A stretch of 64,000 bases of DNA from Aeromonas popoffii (lineage in GTDB: Bacteria; Pseudomonadota; Gammaproteobacteria; Enterobacterales; Aeromonadaceae): assembly GCF_000820025.1 (NCBI RefSeq), contig NZ_CDBI01000047.1, forward strand, positions 62,001-126,000, read 5' to 3'. Positions 1-9,488 of the stretch are shown here, one piece after another (within the stretch, counting starts at the first letter, position 1; each line of letters begins with the position of its first letter). Both the position numbers and the translations under genes were made by a program. The notes beneath the pieces are model-generated. The model saw only the letters and a program-made list of their open reading frames with translations, was not told where the DNA came from and searched no databases.

Positions 1-144
1 CCGATCCCGCGACTCTTTTACCGAGGTTTCCGGCAGGCCGACCATGTTGAAAGCGGGCAGGCCGTTGGAGAGGTGAACTTCCACCGTGACTTGTGGTGCC
101 GCGATCCCGAGGCTGGCACGGCTATAAACCACAGCTAATGACAT
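1..144 (-). CDS. yifB: YifB/ComM family Mg-chelatase-like AAA ATPase, N-terminal fragment
   Basis: Reading the minus strand from an ATG at 144 gives 48 codons that run off the left edge. The protein begins MSLAVVYSRASLGIAAP and continues with VEVHLSNGLPAFNMVGLPE, the typical N-terminus of YifB/ComM proteins, which precedes the AAA+ ATPase core of this roughly 500-residue family. ComM homologues act as branch-migration helicases in natural transformation (family knowledge). It is divergent from the ilv operon, as in many gammaproteobacteria. Only the N-terminal domain start is visible, so catalytic motifs cannot be checked. Confidence 0.9.
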   Translation of the reverse strand, partial: MSLAVVYSRASLGIAAPQVTVEVHLSNGLPAFNMVGLPETSVKESRDR

Positions 145-343
145 AAATCCCGTCCTTGAGTTGATATATGTTCTGACTAACGGCTTATTGTTGGTTTTTT
201 ATTCCAGGGTTCCGGCTGGGGAATAGCCAAAATCAGTGGGTTGTCACAGAAAAAAGGCTTGCCCAATAAAAATCACCATGCTAGTTCTAATAGCCATTCG
301 CGGTGCAAACCGCCCCAATTTCACAGGATTTCCGGTTGTAACT

Positions 344-442
344 ATGAACATGGCCTCCCGTTTCGTCAGCATTATTGTGGTCCTAGTGGTGATTATTATC
401 TCACCGCTCGGGGCTCGTTTAGCTGCACGGAACAAGGGATAG
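344..442 (+). CDS. ilvL: ilv operon leader peptide
   Basis: A 32-codon peptide beginning [20 protein letters not shown]: its middle is an almost unbroken run of Ile, Val and Leu codons, the classic sensor of charged branched-chain tRNAs in ilvGMEDA attenuation. It ends 30 bases before a strong terminator hairpin and 86 bases before ilvG, the usual geometry. Two upstream in-frame ATGs (236, 278) exist but would make an atypically long leader. A plausible promoter lies at 241-269 (TTGTCA, 17-base spacer, CAATAA), only weakly supported. The 200-base gap to yifB otherwise shows nothing clear. Confidence 0.85.
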   Translation: MNMASRFVSIIVVLVVIIISPLGARLAARNKG

Positions 443-472
443 ACCCACCACCGGACAGAACGAAACAAGCGA

Positions 473-504
473 CCCCCGAGCCTCATAGCTCGGGGGTTTT
501 TTTT
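473..504 (+). terminator. ilv attenuator
   Basis: CCCCCGAG (473-480) pairs with CTCGGGGG (489-496) across an 8-base loop and is followed by eight T residues (497-504). It lies between the leader peptide and ilvG, so it is the attenuator: ribosome stalling at Ile/Val/Leu codons should favour an alternative upstream pairing and let transcription enter ilvG. Confidence 0.93.
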
Positions 505-528
505 CGACTACAGGACAGGATTTTCCAC

Positions 529-2175
529 ATGAACGGCGCGCAGTTTTTGGTACAGGCTCTCAAGAAACAGGGTGTGACCCAGGTGTTTGGTTACCCGGGC
601 GGAGCCATCATGCCGGTCTACGACGCCCTGTATGACGGGGGTCTTGCCCATCAGCTCTGCCGCCACGAGCAGGGGGCCGCCATGGCGGCGGTGGGTTATG
701 CCCGCGCCTCCGGTCAGGTGGGGGTCTGCATCGCCACCTCGGGCCCGGGCGCCACCAATCTGGTGACCGGTCTGGCGGAGGCGCTGCTCGATTCCGTGCC
801 GCTGGTGGCCATCAGCGGTCAGGTGCCCTGTTCCGCCATCGGCACCGATGCGTTTCAGGAAGTCGACGTGCTCGGCATGTCCCTCTCCTGCACCAAGCAC
901 TCCTTCATGGTGACCGATGCCGCCGATCTGGGGCGTGTGCTGGCAGAAGCCTTCGCCATCGCCACCGAAGGGCGTCCGGGGCCTGTGTTGATCGATTTTC
1001 CCAAGGATGTGCAACTTGCTGCCGTGCTGGCCCAGAGCCCGCTGTTTGCGGTGGAAGAGCCAGAGGCGCTCAATCCCTCGGAGTTGACCGCTGCTCGCAC
1101 TCTGATCGCCGCTGCCGAGCGCCCGGTGCTCTACGTCGGTGGCGGGGTGGGCATGGCCAATGCCGATCAGCAACTGCGCGACTTTGCTGCCGTCACCGGC
1201 ATGCCTGCGGTCACTACCCTCAAGGGGATTGGTGCGCTCGATCCCGATAGCGCCGTTTATCTGGGCATGCTCGGCATGCACGGCACCAAGGCTGCCAACT
1301 ACGCGGTGCAGCAGTGCGATCTGCTGGTGGTGGTGGGAGCCCGTTTCGACGACAGGGTAACCGGCAAGCTGGAGGAGTTTGCCCCCGAGGCGAAAGTGAT
1401 CCATCTCGATGTGGACGCCGCCGAATTTGGCAAGCGCCGCGCCGCCGAGGTGGGTATCACTACGGATCTCAAGCTGGTGCTGCCAGCGCTTGGGCAGCCT
1501 CTCGCCATCGACCCATGGCGTGAGCACTGCGCGAACATGGCCCGTGAGTATGCCTTTCGCTATGACCATCCCGGTCAGCCTATCTATGCTCCGGCGCTGC
1601 TCAAGCAGCTCTCCGCCCGGCTGCCGGAGACCAGCGTGGTGGCCTGCGATGTGGGTCAGCACCAGATGTGGGTGGCCCAGCACATGCGCTTCACCAGTCC
1701 GCGCAATCACCTCTCCAGCGCGGGTCTTGGCACCATGGGGTTCGGTCTGCCCGCCGCCATCGGCGCCAAGATGTCTAGACCGGAGGATGAAGTGGTGCTG
1801 GTGAGCGGTGACGGCTCTTTCATGATGAACGTGCAGGAGCTCGGCACCATCCGCCGCGCCCAGCTCAAGGTGAAGATGGTGCTGCTGGATAATCAGCGCC
1901 TCGGCATGGTGCGTCAGTGGCAGGAGCTGTTTTTCGATGGCCGCTACAGCGAGACCATCCTCTCCGACAACCCCGATTTCGTCGCGCTGGCTGCCGCCTT
2001 CGGCATTCCGGGCGAGACCATCACATGTAAGGAGCAGATAGCCGGTGCCCTCGATCGCCTGCTGGCCTGCGAAGGCGCCTATCTGCTGCATGTGGCTATT
2101 TCAGAGGAAGAAAACGTCTGGCCCCTGGTTCCGCCGGGAGTCGCCAACCACAAGATGATGGAGCAACGCCCATGA
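529..2175 (+). CDS. ilvG: Acetolactate synthase II large subunit
   Basis: This 548-residue thiamine-diphosphate enzyme condenses two pyruvates, or pyruvate and 2-ketobutyrate, in the first committed step of valine/leucine and isoleucine synthesis. The N-terminal pyrimidine-binding domain contains the [10 protein letters not shown] motif and catalytic Glu within the [11 protein letters not shown] stretch; the C-terminal ThDP/Mg motif starts GDGSFMMN near residue 427. The ATG at 529 follows the attenuator, whereas the open frame reaches further upstream through the leader region. The gene is full length, unlike the frameshifted ilvG of E. coli K-12. Its stop overlaps the ilvM start (ATGA), suggesting translational coupling with the small subunit. 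Confidence 0.96.
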   Translation: MNGAQFLVQALKKQGVTQVFGYPGGAIMPVYDALYDGGLAHQLCRHEQGAAMAAVGYARASGQVGVCIATSGPGATNLVTGLAEALLDSVPLVAISGQVPCSAIGTDAFQEVDVLGMSLSCTKHSFMVTDAADLGRVLAEAFAIATEGRPGPVLIDFPKDVQLAAVLAQSPLFAVEEPEALNPSELTAARTLIAAAERPVLYVGGGVGMANADQQLRDFAAVTGMPAVTTLKGIGALDPDSAVYLGMLGMHGTKAANYAVQQCDLLVVVGARFDDRVTGKLEEFAPEAKVIHLDVDAAEFGKRRAAEVGITTDLKLVLPALGQPLAIDPWREHCANMAREYAFRYDHPGQPIYAPALLKQLSARLPETSVVACDVGQHQMWVAQHMRFTSPRNHLSSAGLGTMGFGLPAAIGAKMSRPEDEVVLVSGDGSFMMNVQELGTIRRAQLKVKMVLLDNQRLGMVRQWQELFFDGRYSETILSDNPDFVALAAAFGIPGETITCKEQIAGALDRLLACEGAYLLHVAISEEENVWPLVPPGVANHKMMEQRP

Positions 2176-2462
2176 ACCCGCACACCCTTGCACAGCCAGC
2201 ATTTGAACAACACACCCTGCATATCCACGCCCAGCCCAGACCCGAAGTGATGGAGCGGGTGCTGCGGGTGGTGCGTCACCGTGGCTTCAATCTCTGCGCG
2301 CTTAGTATGGAAACGAGAGCGGAGCAGGATTGCCAACAGCTGCGGATCACGGTTACTGTCGAGTCGGTTCGTCCCATCCAGCAGTTGTGGAGCCAGCTGG
2401 TGAAGCTGGTGGACGTCTCCCGGGTCGATGCACTGGAACAGCAACCCCGGATCAGAGCTTAA
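2172..2462 (+). CDS. ilvM: Acetolactate synthase II small regulatory subunit
   Basis: A 96-residue ACT-domain protein starting four bases inside the end of ilvG. Residues about 15-85 read as one beta-alpha-beta-beta-alpha-beta ACT fold ([20 protein letters not shown], then RITVTVES and a C-terminal LVKLVDV strand). IlvM activates and stabilises the IlvG catalytic subunit. Size, overlap and position between ilvG and ilvE make the assignment firm although the sequence itself is less conserved than its neighbours. Confidence 0.9.
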   Translation: MNPHTLAQPAFEQHTLHIHAQPRPEVMERVLRVVRHRGFNLCALSMETRAEQDCQQLRITVTVESVRPIQQLWSQLVKLVDVSRVDALEQQPRIRA

Positions 2463-2474
2463 GGAGCCAAGCCA

Positions 2475-3419
2475 ATGTCACAGCCTTCCCAATCCGCCAC
2501 TCACCCGCAATACATCTGGTTCAATGGCAAACTGGTGCCCTGGCAGGATGCCCAGGTACACGTCATGAGCCACGCCCTGCACTACGGATCCTCGGTGTTC
2601 GAAGGGGTGCGTGCCTACGATACCCCCAAAGGCACCTGCATCTTCCGTCTGCAGGAGCACACCCGCCGCCTGTTCGACTCCGCCAAAATCTACTGGATGG
2701 ACGTGCCCTACAGCGAGTCCGACGTGAATGAAGCCTGCCGCACCGTGGTGCGCGAGAACGGCCTGAAGAGCGGCTATCTGCGTCCGCTGGCCTTTGTCGG
2801 CAACGTGGGGCTGGGGCTGCATCCGCCGCTGGATGCCAAGGCTGATCTGATGGTGGCCGCCCTGCCGTGGGGCGCCTATCTGGGTGAAGAAGGGCTGAAA
2901 AACGGGGTGGACGTCTGTGTCACCTCCTGGAACCGGCTCGCCCCCAACACGATCCCCACTGGCGCCAAGGCGGGCGGCAACTACCTCTCTTCCCAGCTCA
3001 TCAGTCGCGAGGCCAAACGCAACGGCTTCGCCGAGGGGCTGGCGCTGGATGTGAACGGCTACCTGAGCGAAGGGGCGGGGGAGAACCTGTTCCTGGTGAA
3101 GAATGGCGTGCTGTTTACCCCGCCCGCCACCGCCGCCATCCTGCCCGGCATCACCCGCGACACCATCATGACGCTGGCCCGTGATCTGGGTTACGAGGTG
3201 CGCGAGCAGGCGCTGCCCCGCGAGGCGCTCTACGTGGCGGACGAGATCTTCATGACCGGCACCGCCGCCGAAGTGACGCCGGTACGCTCGGTCGATCGGA
3301 TGAAGGTCGGCGCTGGCAGCCGTGGCCCGGTGACCGAGCAGCTGCAAAACGCCTTCTTTGGCCTGTTCAACGGCCAGACCGAGGACAAGTGGGGCTGGCT
3401 GACGCCAGTTCACGACTGA
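2475..3419 (+). CDS. ilvE: Branched-chain amino acid aminotransferase
   Basis: A 314-residue fold-type IV PLP aminotransferase performing the final transamination to valine, leucine and isoleucine. The PLP lysine is Lys165 in TGAKAGGNYLSSQ, and the downstream GYLSEGAGENLF and FMTGTAAEVTPV segments are diagnostic of the BCAT group. The start at 2475 follows GGAGCC, 12 bases after ilvM. It is a few residues longer at the N-terminus than the enteric protein but otherwise standard. Confidence 0.96.
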   Translation: MSQPSQSATHPQYIWFNGKLVPWQDAQVHVMSHALHYGSSVFEGVRAYDTPKGTCIFRLQEHTRRLFDSAKIYWMDVPYSESDVNEACRTVVRENGLKSGYLRPLAFVGNVGLGLHPPLDAKADLMVAALPWGAYLGEEGLKNGVDVCVTSWNRLAPNTIPTGAKAGGNYLSSQLISREAKRNGFAEGLALDVNGYLSEGAGENLFLVKNGVLFTPPATAAILPGITRDTIMTLARDLGYEVREQALPREALYVADEIFMTGTAAEVTPVRSVDRMKVGAGSRGPVTEQLQNAFFGLFNGQTEDKWGWLTPVHD

Positions 3420-3426
3420 TGAGAGA

Positions 3427-3487
3427 GGGGAGGTGTCATGCCTCCCCGAGTCGCTTCCGGTGAGGGCTGCCCAGTGGAGTCCTCACC
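3427..3487 (+). other. Two intergenic hairpins between ilvE and ilvD
   Basis: The 144-base gap holds two inverted repeats: GGGGAGG (3427-3433) with CCTCCCC (3441-3447), and GGTGAGG (3459-3465) with CCTCACC (3481-3487). Neither has a T-run, so they are not intrinsic terminators. They may stabilise or process the ilv mRNA at the only wide gap of the operon; this role is inference. Confidence 0.5.
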
Positions 3488-3563
3488 AGGATCGATTCAG
3501 ATCCACTCGTATCATCACCGCATAACGCATCGAGCCCATATGGGCATTCAGGGAGTAGAGATA

Positions 3564-5405
3564 ATGCCGAAGTTGAGATCCGCCACCACCACCCACGGAC
3601 GTAACATGGCCGGGGCCCGCGCCCTCTGGCGTGCCACCGGCATGACCGATCAGGATTTTGGCAAGCCCATCATCGCTGTGGTCAACTCCTTCACCCAGTT
3701 CGTACCGGGTCACGTGCATCTCAAGGACTTGGGGCAACTGGTGGCCCGCGAGATCGAAGCTGCGGGCGGAGTGGCCAAAGAGTTCAACACCATCGCCGTG
3801 GATGACGGCATCGCCATGGGCCACGGCGGCATGCTCTACTCCCTGCCATCGCGCGAACTCATCGCCGACTCGGTGGAGTACATGGTCAACGCCCACTGCG
3901 CCGATGCCATGGTTTGCATCTCCAACTGCGACAAGATCACCCCGGGGATGCTGATGGCTGCCCTGCGCATCAACATTCCGGTGATCTTCGTCTCCGGCGG
4001 TCCCATGGAAGCGGGCAAGACCAAGCTGTCGGATCAGATCATCAAGCTGGACCTGGTGGATGCCATGATCCAGGGCGCCGATCCCAAGGTGTCCGATGCC
4101 CAGAGCGAACAGGTGGAGCGCAGCGCCTGCCCCACCTGCGGCTCCTGCTCCGGCATGTTCACCGCCAACTCCATGAACTGCCTGACCGAGGCACTGGGCC
4201 TCTCCCAGCCGGGCAACGGCTCCATGCTGGCGACCCACAGCGACCGCGAGCAGCTGTTCAAGCTGGCGGGCCAGCGCATCGTGACCCTGGCCAAGCGCTG
4301 GTATGAGCAGGATGACGAGACCGCCCTGCCGCGCAATATCGCCACCAAGGCGGCGTTCGAGAACGCCATGGCGCTGGATATCGCCATGGGCGGCTCCACC
4401 AATACCGTGCTGCACCTGTTGGCGGCGGCGCAGGAGGCCGGGGTGGACTTCACCATGGCCGATATCGATCGCATGTCGCGCAAGGTGCCCCAGCTCTGCA
4501 AGGTGGCGCCCTCCACCCAGAAGTACCACATGGAAGATGTACACCGCGCCGGTGGTGTGGTGGCGATTCTGGGCCAGCTTGAAAAAGCGGGACTGGTGCA
4601 CGGGGATACCCGCACCGTACTGGGTGGTTCCCTGGCCGAACTGCTCAACGAATATGACGTCAGCCGCCAGCCGAGCCAGGAGGTGGTGGACTTCTATCGC
4701 GCCGGGCCGGCCGGGATCCGCACCACCAAGGCATTCAGCCAGGATTGTCGTTGGCCCGAGCTGGATGTGGATCGCGCCGAAGGCTGCATCCGCTCGCTGG
4801 AAAATGCCTACAGCCAGGAGGGCGGCCTCGCCGTGCTCTCCGGCAACCTGGCGCTTGATGGCGCCATCGTAAAAACGGCCGGTGTGGATGACGAGAACCT
4901 CTGCTTCCGTGGCCCGGCCCGGGTATTCGAGAGCCAGGACACGGCGGTTGCCGGCATTCTGGACGGTACCGTCAAGGCCGGTGAAGTCGTGGTGATCCGC
5001 TACGAAGGGCCCAAAGGGGGCCCAGGCATGCAGGAGATGCTCTATCCCACCACTTATCTGAAATCCATGGGATTGGGCAAGCAGTGCGCCCTGATCACCG
5101 ATGGCCGCTTCTCCGGCGGTACCTCGGGTCTCTCCATCGGTCACGTCTCGCCGGAGGCTGCCTCCGGCGGCACCATAGGTCTGGTGGAGGATGGCGACAT
5201 CATCAACATCAACATCCCGGCCCGCAGCATGGTGCTGGAGGTGGCCGACAGCGTGCTGGCCGCCCGCCGTGTTGCCGTGGAAGCCCGTGGCTGGAAGCCG
5301 CTCGACCGTCAGCGTCAGGTCTCCTTTGCCCTGCGCGCCTACGCCATGCTCGCCACCAGCGCTGACAAGGGCGCGGTGCGTGACCGCAGCAAGCTGGAGG
5401 AGTAA
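3564..5405 (+). CDS. ilvD: Dihydroxy-acid dehydratase
   Basis: A 613-residue iron-sulfur dehydratase that makes 2-keto acids from dihydroxy acids in Ile/Val synthesis. Cluster-ligand cysteines are visible at Cys122 ([10 protein letters not shown]) and Cys195 ([17 protein letters not shown], Cys189/192/195), and the C-terminal [20 protein letters not shown] motif is intact. I chose the ATG at 3564 ([10 protein letters not shown]) because this is the conserved family N-terminus; the frame stays open upstream to 3438. Three bases separate its stop from ilvA. Confidence 0.96.
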   Translation: MPKLRSATTTHGRNMAGARALWRATGMTDQDFGKPIIAVVNSFTQFVPGHVHLKDLGQLVAREIEAAGGVAKEFNTIAVDDGIAMGHGGMLYSLPSRELIADSVEYMVNAHCADAMVCISNCDKITPGMLMAALRINIPVIFVSGGPMEAGKTKLSDQIIKLDLVDAMIQGADPKVSDAQSEQVERSACPTCGSCSGMFTANSMNCLTEALGLSQPGNGSMLATHSDREQLFKLAGQRIVTLAKRWYEQDDETALPRNIATKAAFENAMALDIAMGGSTNTVLHLLAAAQEAGVDFTMADIDRMSRKVPQLCKVAPSTQKYHMEDVHRAGGVVAILGQLEKAGLVHGDTRTVLGGSLAELLNEYDVSRQPSQEVVDFYRAGPAGIRTTKAFSQDCRWPELDVDRAEGCIRSLENAYSQEGGLAVLSGNLALDGAIVKTAGVDDENLCFRGPARVFESQDTAVAGILDGTVKAGEVVVIRYEGPKGGPGMQEMLYPTTYLKSMGLGKQCALITDGRFSGGTSGLSIGHVSPEAASGGTIGLVEDGDIININIPARSMVLEVADSVLAARRVAVEARGWKPLDRQRQVSFALRAYAMLATSADKGAVRDRSKLEE

Positions 5406-5408
5406 ACA

Positions 5409-6929
5409 ATGGTCTCTGCGGCTGATTATCTACGCAAGGTGTTGCTCTCCCCCGTCTATGAGGCGGCGCGGGTGACACCATTGCAGACCCTTAAAAAATT
5501 GTCCGAGCGGCTCGGCAACCATGTCAGTTTGAAGCGGGAGGATCTGCAACCGGTCCACTCCTTCAAGCTGCGCGGCGCCTATCACAAGATCGCCACCCTG
5601 ACCCAGGAGCAGAAGGATCACGGTGTCATCGCTGCCTCTGCCGGTAACCATGCGCAGGGGGTCGCCCTGTCGGCGGCCAAGCTTGGTATCAAGGCGATCA
5701 TAGTGATGCCCAAGACCACGCCGGACATCAAGATCGATGCGGTGCGTCGTCAGGGTGGCAACGTCATGCTGTTTGGCAACAGCTTCGACGAGGCTTACGG
5801 CGAGAGCCGCCGCCTCGCCGAACTGGAGGGCTACACCCTGATACCGCCGTTTGACGACGTCGAGGTGATCGCCGGGCAGGGCACCATCGGCAAGGAGCTG
5901 CTGGATCAGGACATTCACCTCACCCACGTCTTCGTGCCGGTGGGCGGCGGCGGTCTGGCCGCCGGGGTGGCGGTCTACATCAAGCAGCTGCTGCCGGATG
6001 TGAAGGTGATTGGGGTGGAGGCGGAGGGCTCTGCCTGCCTCAAGGCGGCCATGGCGGCGGGCGAGCCGGTCAATCTGGAGCGGGTCTCGCTGTTTGCCGA
6101 CGGGGTGGCGGTCAGGCGCATCGGCGAGGAGACGTTTCGCCTCTGCAACCAGTATCTGGACGAGGTGGTGACCGTCTCCAATGACCAGATCTGCGCCGCA
6201 CTGAAAGACATCTTCGATGACTGCCGCGCCATCGCCGAACCCTCGGGCGCCCTGTCGCTGGCGGGGTTGAAAGCCTACAGCGAGCGGGAGCAGGTCAAAG
6301 GCGGCCGGATGGCGGCCATTCTATCGGGTGCCAACGTCAACTTTCACAGCCTGCGCTACGTGTCGGAGCGTTGCGAGATTGGCGAGAAGCGCGAGGGCAT
6401 GCTGGCGGTGACCATTCCCGAGCGCAAGGGGGCTTTCCTCGACTTCTGCCGTCAGCTTGGGCCCCGCATGGTGACCGAGTTCAACTACCGCTACTCGGAT
6501 GCGGCCCAAGCTTCGCTGTTTGTCTCGGTGCGCCTCACCGGCGGCGACGAGGAGCTGGGCCAGATCATCGATCAGCTCGGCGGCAATGGCTATCCGGTGG
6601 TTAATATGACCGAGAGCGAGCTCGCCAAGAACCACGTGCGCTACATGATTGGCGGCCGCCCGGCCCGGCCCCTCGGTGAACGTCTCTACAGTTTCAAGTT
6701 TCCGGAGCAACCTGGCGCCTTGATGCGCTTCCTCGAGACCCTGGGCTGTCGCTGGAACATCAGCCTGTTCCACTACCGCAACCACGGCGCTGACTATGGC
6801 CGGGTGTTGTGTGCCTTTGAGCTGCCAGACGAAGACGTGGCAGCCTTCCACGACTACCTGCGCGAGATTGGTTACGGCTGGAAAGAGGTGAGCGACGACC
6901 CCGCCTACCGGCTGTTTCTGGCCAGCTGA
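5409..6929 (+). CDS. ilvA: Biosynthetic threonine deaminase
   Basis: A 506-residue PLP enzyme converting threonine to 2-ketobutyrate, the entry to isoleucine. The catalytic domain has the PLP lysine Lys53 in SFKLRGAYHK and the phosphate-binding GGGGLAAG loop near residue 178. The C-terminal third (about 330-506) contains the two ACT-like regulatory domains with the PERKGAFLDFC and FPEQPGALMRFLETLG starts, consistent with isoleucine inhibition and distinguishing it from the short catabolic TdcB form. It is the last gene of the operon, followed at once by a terminator. Confidence 0.96.
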   Translation: MVSAADYLRKVLLSPVYEAARVTPLQTLKKLSERLGNHVSLKREDLQPVHSFKLRGAYHKIATLTQEQKDHGVIAASAGNHAQGVALSAAKLGIKAIIVMPKTTPDIKIDAVRRQGGNVMLFGNSFDEAYGESRRLAELEGYTLIPPFDDVEVIAGQGTIGKELLDQDIHLTHVFVPVGGGGLAAGVAVYIKQLLPDVKVIGVEAEGSACLKAAMAAGEPVNLERVSLFADGVAVRRIGEETFRLCNQYLDEVVTVSNDQICAALKDIFDDCRAIAEPSGALSLAGLKAYSEREQVKGGRMAAILSGANVNFHSLRYVSERCEIGEKREGMLAVTIPERKGAFLDFCRQLGPRMVTEFNYRYSDAAQASLFVSVRLTGGDEELGQIIDQLGGNGYPVVNMTESELAKNHVRYMIGGRPARPLGERLYSFKFPEQPGALMRFLETLGCRWNISLFHYRNHGADYGRVLCAFELPDEDVAAFHDYLREIGYGWKEVSDDPAYRLFLAS

Positions 6930-6949
6930 TGATGAGCAGAACACAAGCA

Positions 6950-6977
6950 GGGAGGCCGCAAGCCTCCCTCTTTTTTT
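6950..6977 (+). terminator. ilv operon terminator
   Basis: GGGAGGC (6950-6956) pairs with GCCTCCC (6962-6968) over a 5-base loop, followed by TCTTTTTTT. It lies 20 bases past the ilvA stop and ends the ilvLGMEDA transcript. Confidence 0.92.
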
Positions 6978-7211
6978 GCGGCCGTGGCGGTTGGTAAACA
7001 GGGCAACTTATTGGGCCCGGTTGCTCCCTGCCGCTCCCTACGACGATTCTGCGTCTGCGCCGTTTTTCCAGTCGGAAATGTCGGCAGCTTCACACTATTG
7101 AGTCCCAAGTCATTTGAGGCCGGCGATAGATGGGATAACCTGACGAACGGTGCCGTATTTGCCCCATCAGGGAAGATAAGCGCATAACGACTCATTGCAG
7201 AGGCTTTCACC

Positions 7212-8318
7212 ATGAATAAATCGATACTTGCCGTGCTGGTCTGCGGCCTGCTTACGACGGGGGCCGTGCAGGCAGCCGCCCAGGACAACACCTGGTATGC
7301 CGGCGGCAAGGCCGGTTGGTCCAGGTACTTCGACATCGACCAGAAGCAGGTTGTCTCGGATCCCCTGGGCGCGCGGCAAAACATCAGCACCAGCAAGAAT
7401 GCACTCGGGCTGGGGGCGTTCGCCGGTTATCAGCTCAACCCCAACCTGGGTTTCGAGTTCGGCTATGACTGGCTCGGCAAGTACACCTCGTCCGGTTATC
7501 TGAGTGGGGTCAGGGTGGAGGAGGAAGCCAAAAATCAGATGCTCCAGGCCACCATGAAAATAGGGTTCCCGGTCAATGATGTGCTGGATCTCTACGGCCG
7601 GATCGGTGGTGGTTATGCCTGGACCAATAGCGAGCTGTCGGCCCAGACTACGACCGGTTTTATCAAGGAGACCGGCAACAATCATGGGGCCGTGTTTGTC
7701 GGGGCGCTGGGGGCTGAATACGCGATTGAGCGTGATTGGGCCGCCCGCATCGAATATCAGTACACAACGCCGCTGGGGGATACCTCCCTCGATCGCTCCG
7801 GCATTGAGATGGATAACGGTCTGCTCTCCGTCGGCATGCTCTACCGCTTCGGTCAGCATGGGAGGGATGTGGTGGCCCCGGCACCGGCGCCCGCCGTGGC
7901 GCCAGCTCCTGCTGCCGTGGTCGTCACCCGGCAGTTCAGCCTGAGCTCGGACGTGCTGTTCGAGTTCAACAAGGCCACCCTGAAGCCGGCTGCCCGTCAG
8001 GCGCTCGATACCCTGTTCAGCCAGATAGTTGCCGCCAATCCCAAGGATGGTGAGGCGACTGTGATCGGGCATACCGACCGCCTAGGTTCCCATGCCCACA
8101 ACCAGACCCTGTCGGAGCAGCGTGCCCGCAGCGTGGCCGACTACCTGATCGCCCGGGGACTGGTTGCCGACAGGGTGCGGGTCGAGGGGCGTGGCAAGTC
8201 CTACCCCGTGACCGGCAACAACTGTACCAGCAACTCCAGATCTGAGCTGATCGCCTGTCTGGCACCGGATCGTCGGGTGGAAGTGCGGCTGGAAGGTGTC
8301 TCCCTGGCCGCCAAGTAA
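7212..8318 (+). CDS. ompA: OmpA family outer membrane porin
   Basis: A 368-residue protein with a cleavable signal peptide (MNKSILAVLVCGLLTTGAVQA), an eight-strand beta-barrel (about 25-220) rich in alternating aromatic strands, a Pro-Ala hinge (about 225-242, APAPAPAVAPAPAA) and a C-terminal peptidoglycan-binding OmpA domain with the signature TVIGHTDRLGS...N.LSEQRARSV near residues 285-310. Two cysteines in the C-terminal domain (NNCTSNS and IACLAPDRR) match the disulfide pair of this family. It anchors the outer membrane to peptidoglycan. A strong terminator follows. The 230-base upstream gap shows no obvious second gene. Confidence 0.94.
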   Translation: MNKSILAVLVCGLLTTGAVQAAAQDNTWYAGGKAGWSRYFDIDQKQVVSDPLGARQNISTSKNALGLGAFAGYQLNPNLGFEFGYDWLGKYTSSGYLSGVRVEEEAKNQMLQATMKIGFPVNDVLDLYGRIGGGYAWTNSELSAQTTTGFIKETGNNHGAVFVGALGAEYAIERDWAARIEYQYTTPLGDTSLDRSGIEMDNGLLSVGMLYRFGQHGRDVVAPAPAPAVAPAPAAVVVTRQFSLSSDVLFEFNKATLKPAARQALDTLFSQIVAANPKDGEATVIGHTDRLGSHAHNQTLSEQRARSVADYLIARGLVADRVRVEGRGKSYPVTGNNCTSNSRSELIACLAPDRRVEVRLEGVSLAAK

Positions 8319-8335
8319 CTGTACTGGTGTGAATC

Positions 8336-8366
8336 ACAACAAGGGAGGCACGGCCTCCCTTGTTGT
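8336..8366. terminator. Bidirectional terminator between ompA and the HPP gene
   Basis: A 15-base stem, ACAACAAGGGAGGC with its complement ending at 8366, around a 3-base loop (8350-8352). It sits between the convergent ompA and HPP-family genes and can serve both; the HPP stop codon abuts it. U-tracts are short on both sides. Confidence 0.75.
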
Positions 8367-8819
8367 TTATATGGCCTTGAGTTGCCACAGCCTCAACCGC
8401 TGAAAGCCGTGGCTCAGCAGGATCAGGAGCAGGGCACCGGGCAGCACGGTTTGCCACAGGAAGGGCCACTCCTGTCCCGTCATCAGTACCAGCAGGGGGT
8501 TGGCACCAGCGGGAGGGTGTATGAGCGCCATTCGGTGCATCAAGGTGATGGCCAGACCCACTCCCAATGCCAGTTGCAGCTCCAGCGGCAAGGGGAGCGA
8601 CTGTACCAGCAAGCCGACCGTGGCTGTCAGCAGGTGGCCTCCGAGCACATTGTTCGGGCGGGCCAGCGGGCTGGCCGGCAGTGAAAACAGCAGCACGCAG
8701 CTTGCTCCGAAGGGCGCCATGATCAGGACAGTGTGCCAGCTGATGTTCAGCCAGCCCAACACCCCGATCGCCAGTGCCGCGCCCACTCCTGCCCATAACG
8801 GGTCATGCCATTTTGTCAT
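8367..8819 (-). CDS. HPP family small integral membrane protein
   Basis: A 150-residue hydrophobic protein with about four transmembrane segments. It carries the family signatures APFGASCVLLF (about 36-46) and the HPP motif itself in ALIHPPAGANPLLVL (about 100-114). Family members have been linked to nitrite transport in plastids and cyanobacteria, but bacterial functions are largely unknown. The ATG at 8819 is preferred over a GTG three bases upstream because GAGGG lies seven bases before it. It is divergent from a TetR regulator with a palindrome between them, so it is probably that regulator's target. Confidence 0.82.
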   Translation of the reverse strand: MTKWHDPLWAGVGAALAIGVLGWLNISWHTVLIMAPFGASCVLLFSLPASPLARPNNVLGGHLLTATVGLLVQSLPLPLELQLALGVGLAITLMHRMALIHPPAGANPLLVLMTGQEWPFLWQTVLPGALLLILLSHGFQRLRLWQLKAI

Positions 8820-8863
8820 CACGTTTCCCTCTTGGTTTGTCTGACGTGATTAGGCACATTAGG

Positions 8864-8879
8864 TAGACAGATCGGTGTA
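8864..8879. promoter_or_regulatory. Candidate TetR-family operator
   Basis: TAGACAGATCGGTGTA is an imperfect 16-base palindrome (12 of 16 positions symmetric, centred on GATC) in the 78-base gap between the divergent HPP and TetR genes. It resembles the TAGACC-N4-GGTCTA layout bound by some TetR repressors. Autoregulation and control of the HPP gene are inferred. Confidence 0.5.
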
Positions 8880-8897
8880 CTTCAAGGGGAAAATGAC

Positions 8898-9482
8898 GTG
8901 AGTGAAAAACGGCAGCAGCTGATGGAAACCGCCTATCGTCTGTTCAATCGTCATGGTTTTCACGCAACCGGTATAGATCGCATCTGGGCGGAGGCGGGTA
9001 GCACCAAGCGAACCCTCTACCGCCATTTTCCCACCAAGGATGCCTTGATCGAGGCTGTACTGCTCTCCCGCGAGCAGGAGTTCTTCGCTCTGCTCGAGGG
9101 GAAGCTGGCAGGTCTGGAGGGGAGGGAGAGTCGGTTGCACGCCCTGTTCGACGGATTCGGGGAGTGGTTTGGCCGCAGCGACTTCTATGGTTGCAACTTC
9201 ATCAATGCCAGCGCCGAGTTTGCCGACTCGCGTCATCCGGTCCGCAAGCTGGTGGTAGCACACAAGCAGGTGCTGCTGAACTGGGTCAGGGAGCAACTCG
9301 AGTGCAGCCTCTTGCAAGCCACCGGGATCTGCCTGCTGCTGGAGGGGGCCGTGGTGATGGCTCACAGCTATCAGCAGCCGCTGGCGCTGGAGCAGGCCAG
9401 ATCACTGGCCCTGGCCGTGTTATGTGCCGATGGCGAGTCACCACTGCTGGCGAGTTGCCGCCAGCGCCTGAGCGGCAGGTGA
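8898..9482 (+). CDS. TetR/AcrR family transcriptional regulator
   Basis: A 194-residue regulator with an N-terminal helix-turn-helix (about residues 5-50: LMETAYRLFNRHGFHATGIDRI, then STKRTLYRHFPTKDAL), standard for TetR repressors. The C-terminal ligand domain contains YGCNFINASAEF, seen in TetR proteins of the YxaF/LmrA-like C-terminal type. Start is GTG at 8898. The ligand cannot be read from sequence. Its stop lies six bases from the convergent priA stop. The likely regulon is itself plus the divergent HPP membrane protein. Confidence 0.85.
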   Translation: MSEKRQQLMETAYRLFNRHGFHATGIDRIWAEAGSTKRTLYRHFPTKDALIEAVLLSREQEFFALLEGKLAGLEGRESRLHALFDGFGEWFGRSDFYGCNFINASAEFADSRHPVRKLVVAHKQVLLNWVREQLECSLLQATGICLLLEGAVVMAHSYQQPLALEQARSLALAVLCADGESPLLASCRQRLSGR

Positions 9483-9488
9483 ACTGGC

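Noticed and set aside
508-2091. Long minus-strand frame opposite ilvG (about 527 codons)
   Set aside because: Composition is a His/Gly-rich mirror of the plus-strand gene, typical of GC-rich coding DNA; no family signature, no Shine-Dalgarno.
3483-5144. Minus-strand frame of about 553 codons opposite ilvD
   Set aside because: Shadow of a well-supported plus-strand enzyme gene; low-complexity His/Gly/Gln content.
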